From the NCBI RefSeq assembly GCF_025751435.1, contig NZ_JAOWKY010000007.1, positions 1-45,020 on the forward strand: a stretch of DNA of 45,020 nt, read 5' to 3'. The translations under genes and the position numbers were made by a program. Source of the DNA: Albidovulum marisflavi (GTDB lineage Bacteria > Pseudomonadota > Alphaproteobacteria > Rhodobacterales > Rhodobacteraceae). Positions 44,175 to 45,020 of this stretch are shown piece after piece; within the stretch, counting starts at the first letter, position 1, and the number at the start of each line of letters is the position of its first letter. Under the pieces are notes generated by a model that worked only from the letters and a program-made list of their open reading frames with translations, was not told where the DNA came from and ran no database searches.

Positions 44175-44746
44175 TGGTTGTTCTGAACAAGATCTACACC
44201 CGCACGGGCGATGCAGGCGATACGGCCCTGGGCAACGGTGCGCGCGTCGCCAAGCATTCGGCCCGGGTGTCTGCCTATGGCACCGTGGACGAACTGAATT
44301 CGGTGATCGGGATCGCGCGGCTGCACGCCGAGGGCGCGGTCGACGCGGAACTGCAGCGTATCCAGAATGACCTGTTCGACCTTGGCGCTGACCTGTGCAG
44401 GCCGGAAATGGAAAAGGACGGCGAGGCGGGCTTTCCGGTGCTTCGCATGGTCGATGCGCAAGTCGACCGGCTTGAGCGGGAGATCGACGCGATGACGTCG
44501 GTGCTTGAACCCTTGCGCAGCTTCATCCTGCCCGGCGGAACGGCGCTGGCGGCGCATCTGCATCAGGCGCGCACCGTCGCGCGGCGTGCCGAACGGCTTG
44601 CGGTCGAGCTTGCGGCCGATGAAGGCGTGAACCCGTCGGCGGTGCGCTATCTCAACCGGCTTTCCGACTGGTTTTTCTGTGCCGCACGCATGGCCAATGA
44701 TGCAGGTCGCGCTGACGTGCTTTGGGTGCCCGGCGCAAATCGCTGA
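44174..44746 (+). CDS. Cob(I)yrinic acid a,c-diamide adenosyltransferase (PduO-type)
   Basis: The gene encodes a 190-aa enzyme that transfers the adenosyl group of ATP to cob(I)alamin to make adenosylcobalamin. The N-terminal ATP-binding motif YTRTGDAGDTALG (8-20) is followed by VSAYGTVDELNSVIG. The conserved helices HQARTVARRAERLAVEL and YLNRLSDWFFCAAR contain the arginine and aspartate residues of the PduO active site. Length is normal. It is coupled to the HIG1 gene. Adenosylcobalamin would serve enzymes such as methylmalonyl-CoA mutase or ribonucleotide reductase elsewhere in the genome. Confidence 0.95.
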   Translation: MVVLNKIYTRTGDAGDTALGNGARVAKHSARVSAYGTVDELNSVIGIARLHAEGAVDAELQRIQNDLFDLGADLCRPEMEKDGEAGFPVLRMVDAQVDRLEREIDAMTSVLEPLRSFILPGGTALAAHLHQARTVARRAERLAVELAADEGVNPSAVRYLNRLSDWFFCAARMANDAGRADVLWVPGANR

Positions 44747-44862
44747 TCGGTACGAAGTTGGTCGCTAACATCCAGAAACGTGGCGTCCCTGCGACACTCA
44801 GCGTCGATTTTGCACTGTTTAAAGACTGGCGGAAGCGCTAACACAACCGCGGAAGCTTTCAT

Positions 44863-44882
44863 GCCGGCCCTTCTGGGCCGGC
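44863..44882 (+). other. Hairpin upstream of etfB
   Basis: GCCGGCCC (44863-44870) and GGGCCGGC (44875-44882) form a perfect 8-bp stem around TTCT. It follows the adenosyltransferase gene by about 115 bases and precedes the etfB ribosome-binding site by 9 bases. Without a T-run it is either a weak terminator or a leader structure of etfB. Confidence 0.5.
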
Positions 44883-44907
44883 TCTGATCCTGAGGAGATG
44901 CACGCCG

Positions 44908-45020
44908 ATGAAGGTACTGGTGCCTGTGAAGCGGGTGATTGACTACAACGTGAAGGTCCGCGTGAAGGCGGACGGATCGGGTGTCGATCTGGCCAACGTG
45001 AAGATGTCGATGAACCCGTT
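44908..45020 (+). CDS. etfB: Electron transfer flavoprotein subunit beta, N-terminal fragment
   Basis: The first 37 codons are visible: [19 protein letters not shown] and then [18 protein letters not shown], the highly conserved start of bacterial and mitochondrial EtfB. EtfB with EtfA carries electrons from acyl-CoA and other dehydrogenases to ETF-ubiquinone oxidoreductase. TGAGGAG lies about 10 bases upstream of the ATG. The gene is cut by the window edge; etfA would be expected next. Confidence 0.95.
   Translation, partial: MKVLVPVKRVIDYNVKVRVKADGSGVDLANVKMSMNP

Overview
The window is GC-rich chromosomal DNA. Its gene content, gene order and protein sequences fit an alphaproteobacterium, most likely in the Rhodobacterales (Roseobacter-like). 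The evidence is the secE-nusG-rplKAJL-rpoBC block lying next to the rpsL-rpsG-fusA-tuf operon, two tuf copies, and roseobacter-style accessory genes (a HIG1-type twin-TM protein, PduO-type cobalamin adenosyltransferase, etfB). I cannot name genus or species. No insertion sequence, prophage, CRISPR array or rRNA operon was seen.

Region 1 (1-19433, almost all minus strand) is the core transcription/translation block. Read in its own direction it runs tuf (copy 2), tRNA-Trp(CCA), secE, nusG, rplK, rplA, terminator, a long structured leader, rplJ, rplL, an intercistronic region with competing hairpins, rpoB, rpoC, terminator, a DMT-family transporter, then a strong promoter and rpsL-rpsG-fusA-tuf (copy 1, cut by the window edge). 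A Rossmann/methyltransferase-like gene is inserted on the opposite strand between tRNA-Trp and secE.

Region 2 (19525-27886) is mixed metabolism and envelope: a lipoprotein-like protein, a cytochrome P450, an exported protein followed by a PKHD-type Fe(II)/2-oxoglutarate hydroxylase, and a convergent operon parC - DUF898 membrane protein - M48 membrane metallopeptidase.

Region 3 (28082-42796) is the unusual part. A plus-strand cluster encodes a transmembrane Ser/Thr kinase, an FHA protein and a PP2C phosphatase, followed by three tandem paralogous exported proteins. Each paralog has a LysM domain fused to a solute-binding-protein fold and exactly six cysteines in the mature form, and there is no ABC permease or ATPase beside them. 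Facing it, a six-gene minus-strand operon encodes a small orphan protein, a full-size dynamin-like GTPase, a second GTPase with a long acidic tail, a Roadblock-like small protein, an unrecognised 248-aa protein and a third GTPase with a degenerate switch II motif. The two arms converge on a shared terminator. I infer that they may form one envelope-sensing system: periplasmic wall/ligand sensors, transmembrane phospho-signalling and cytoplasmic membrane-acting GTPases. I do not recognise this combination as a described system.

Region 4 (43051-45020) holds a short-chain dehydrogenase, a HIG1-type two-TM protein overlapping a cobalamin adenosyltransferase gene, and the first 37 codons of etfB.

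Stretches of more than about 300 bases without genes are 3133-3475 (str-operon promoter, otherwise nothing seen), 14199-14644 (rplJ leader and rplA terminator) and 27887-28294 (a 25-bp AT-rich palindrome and probable divergent promoters).
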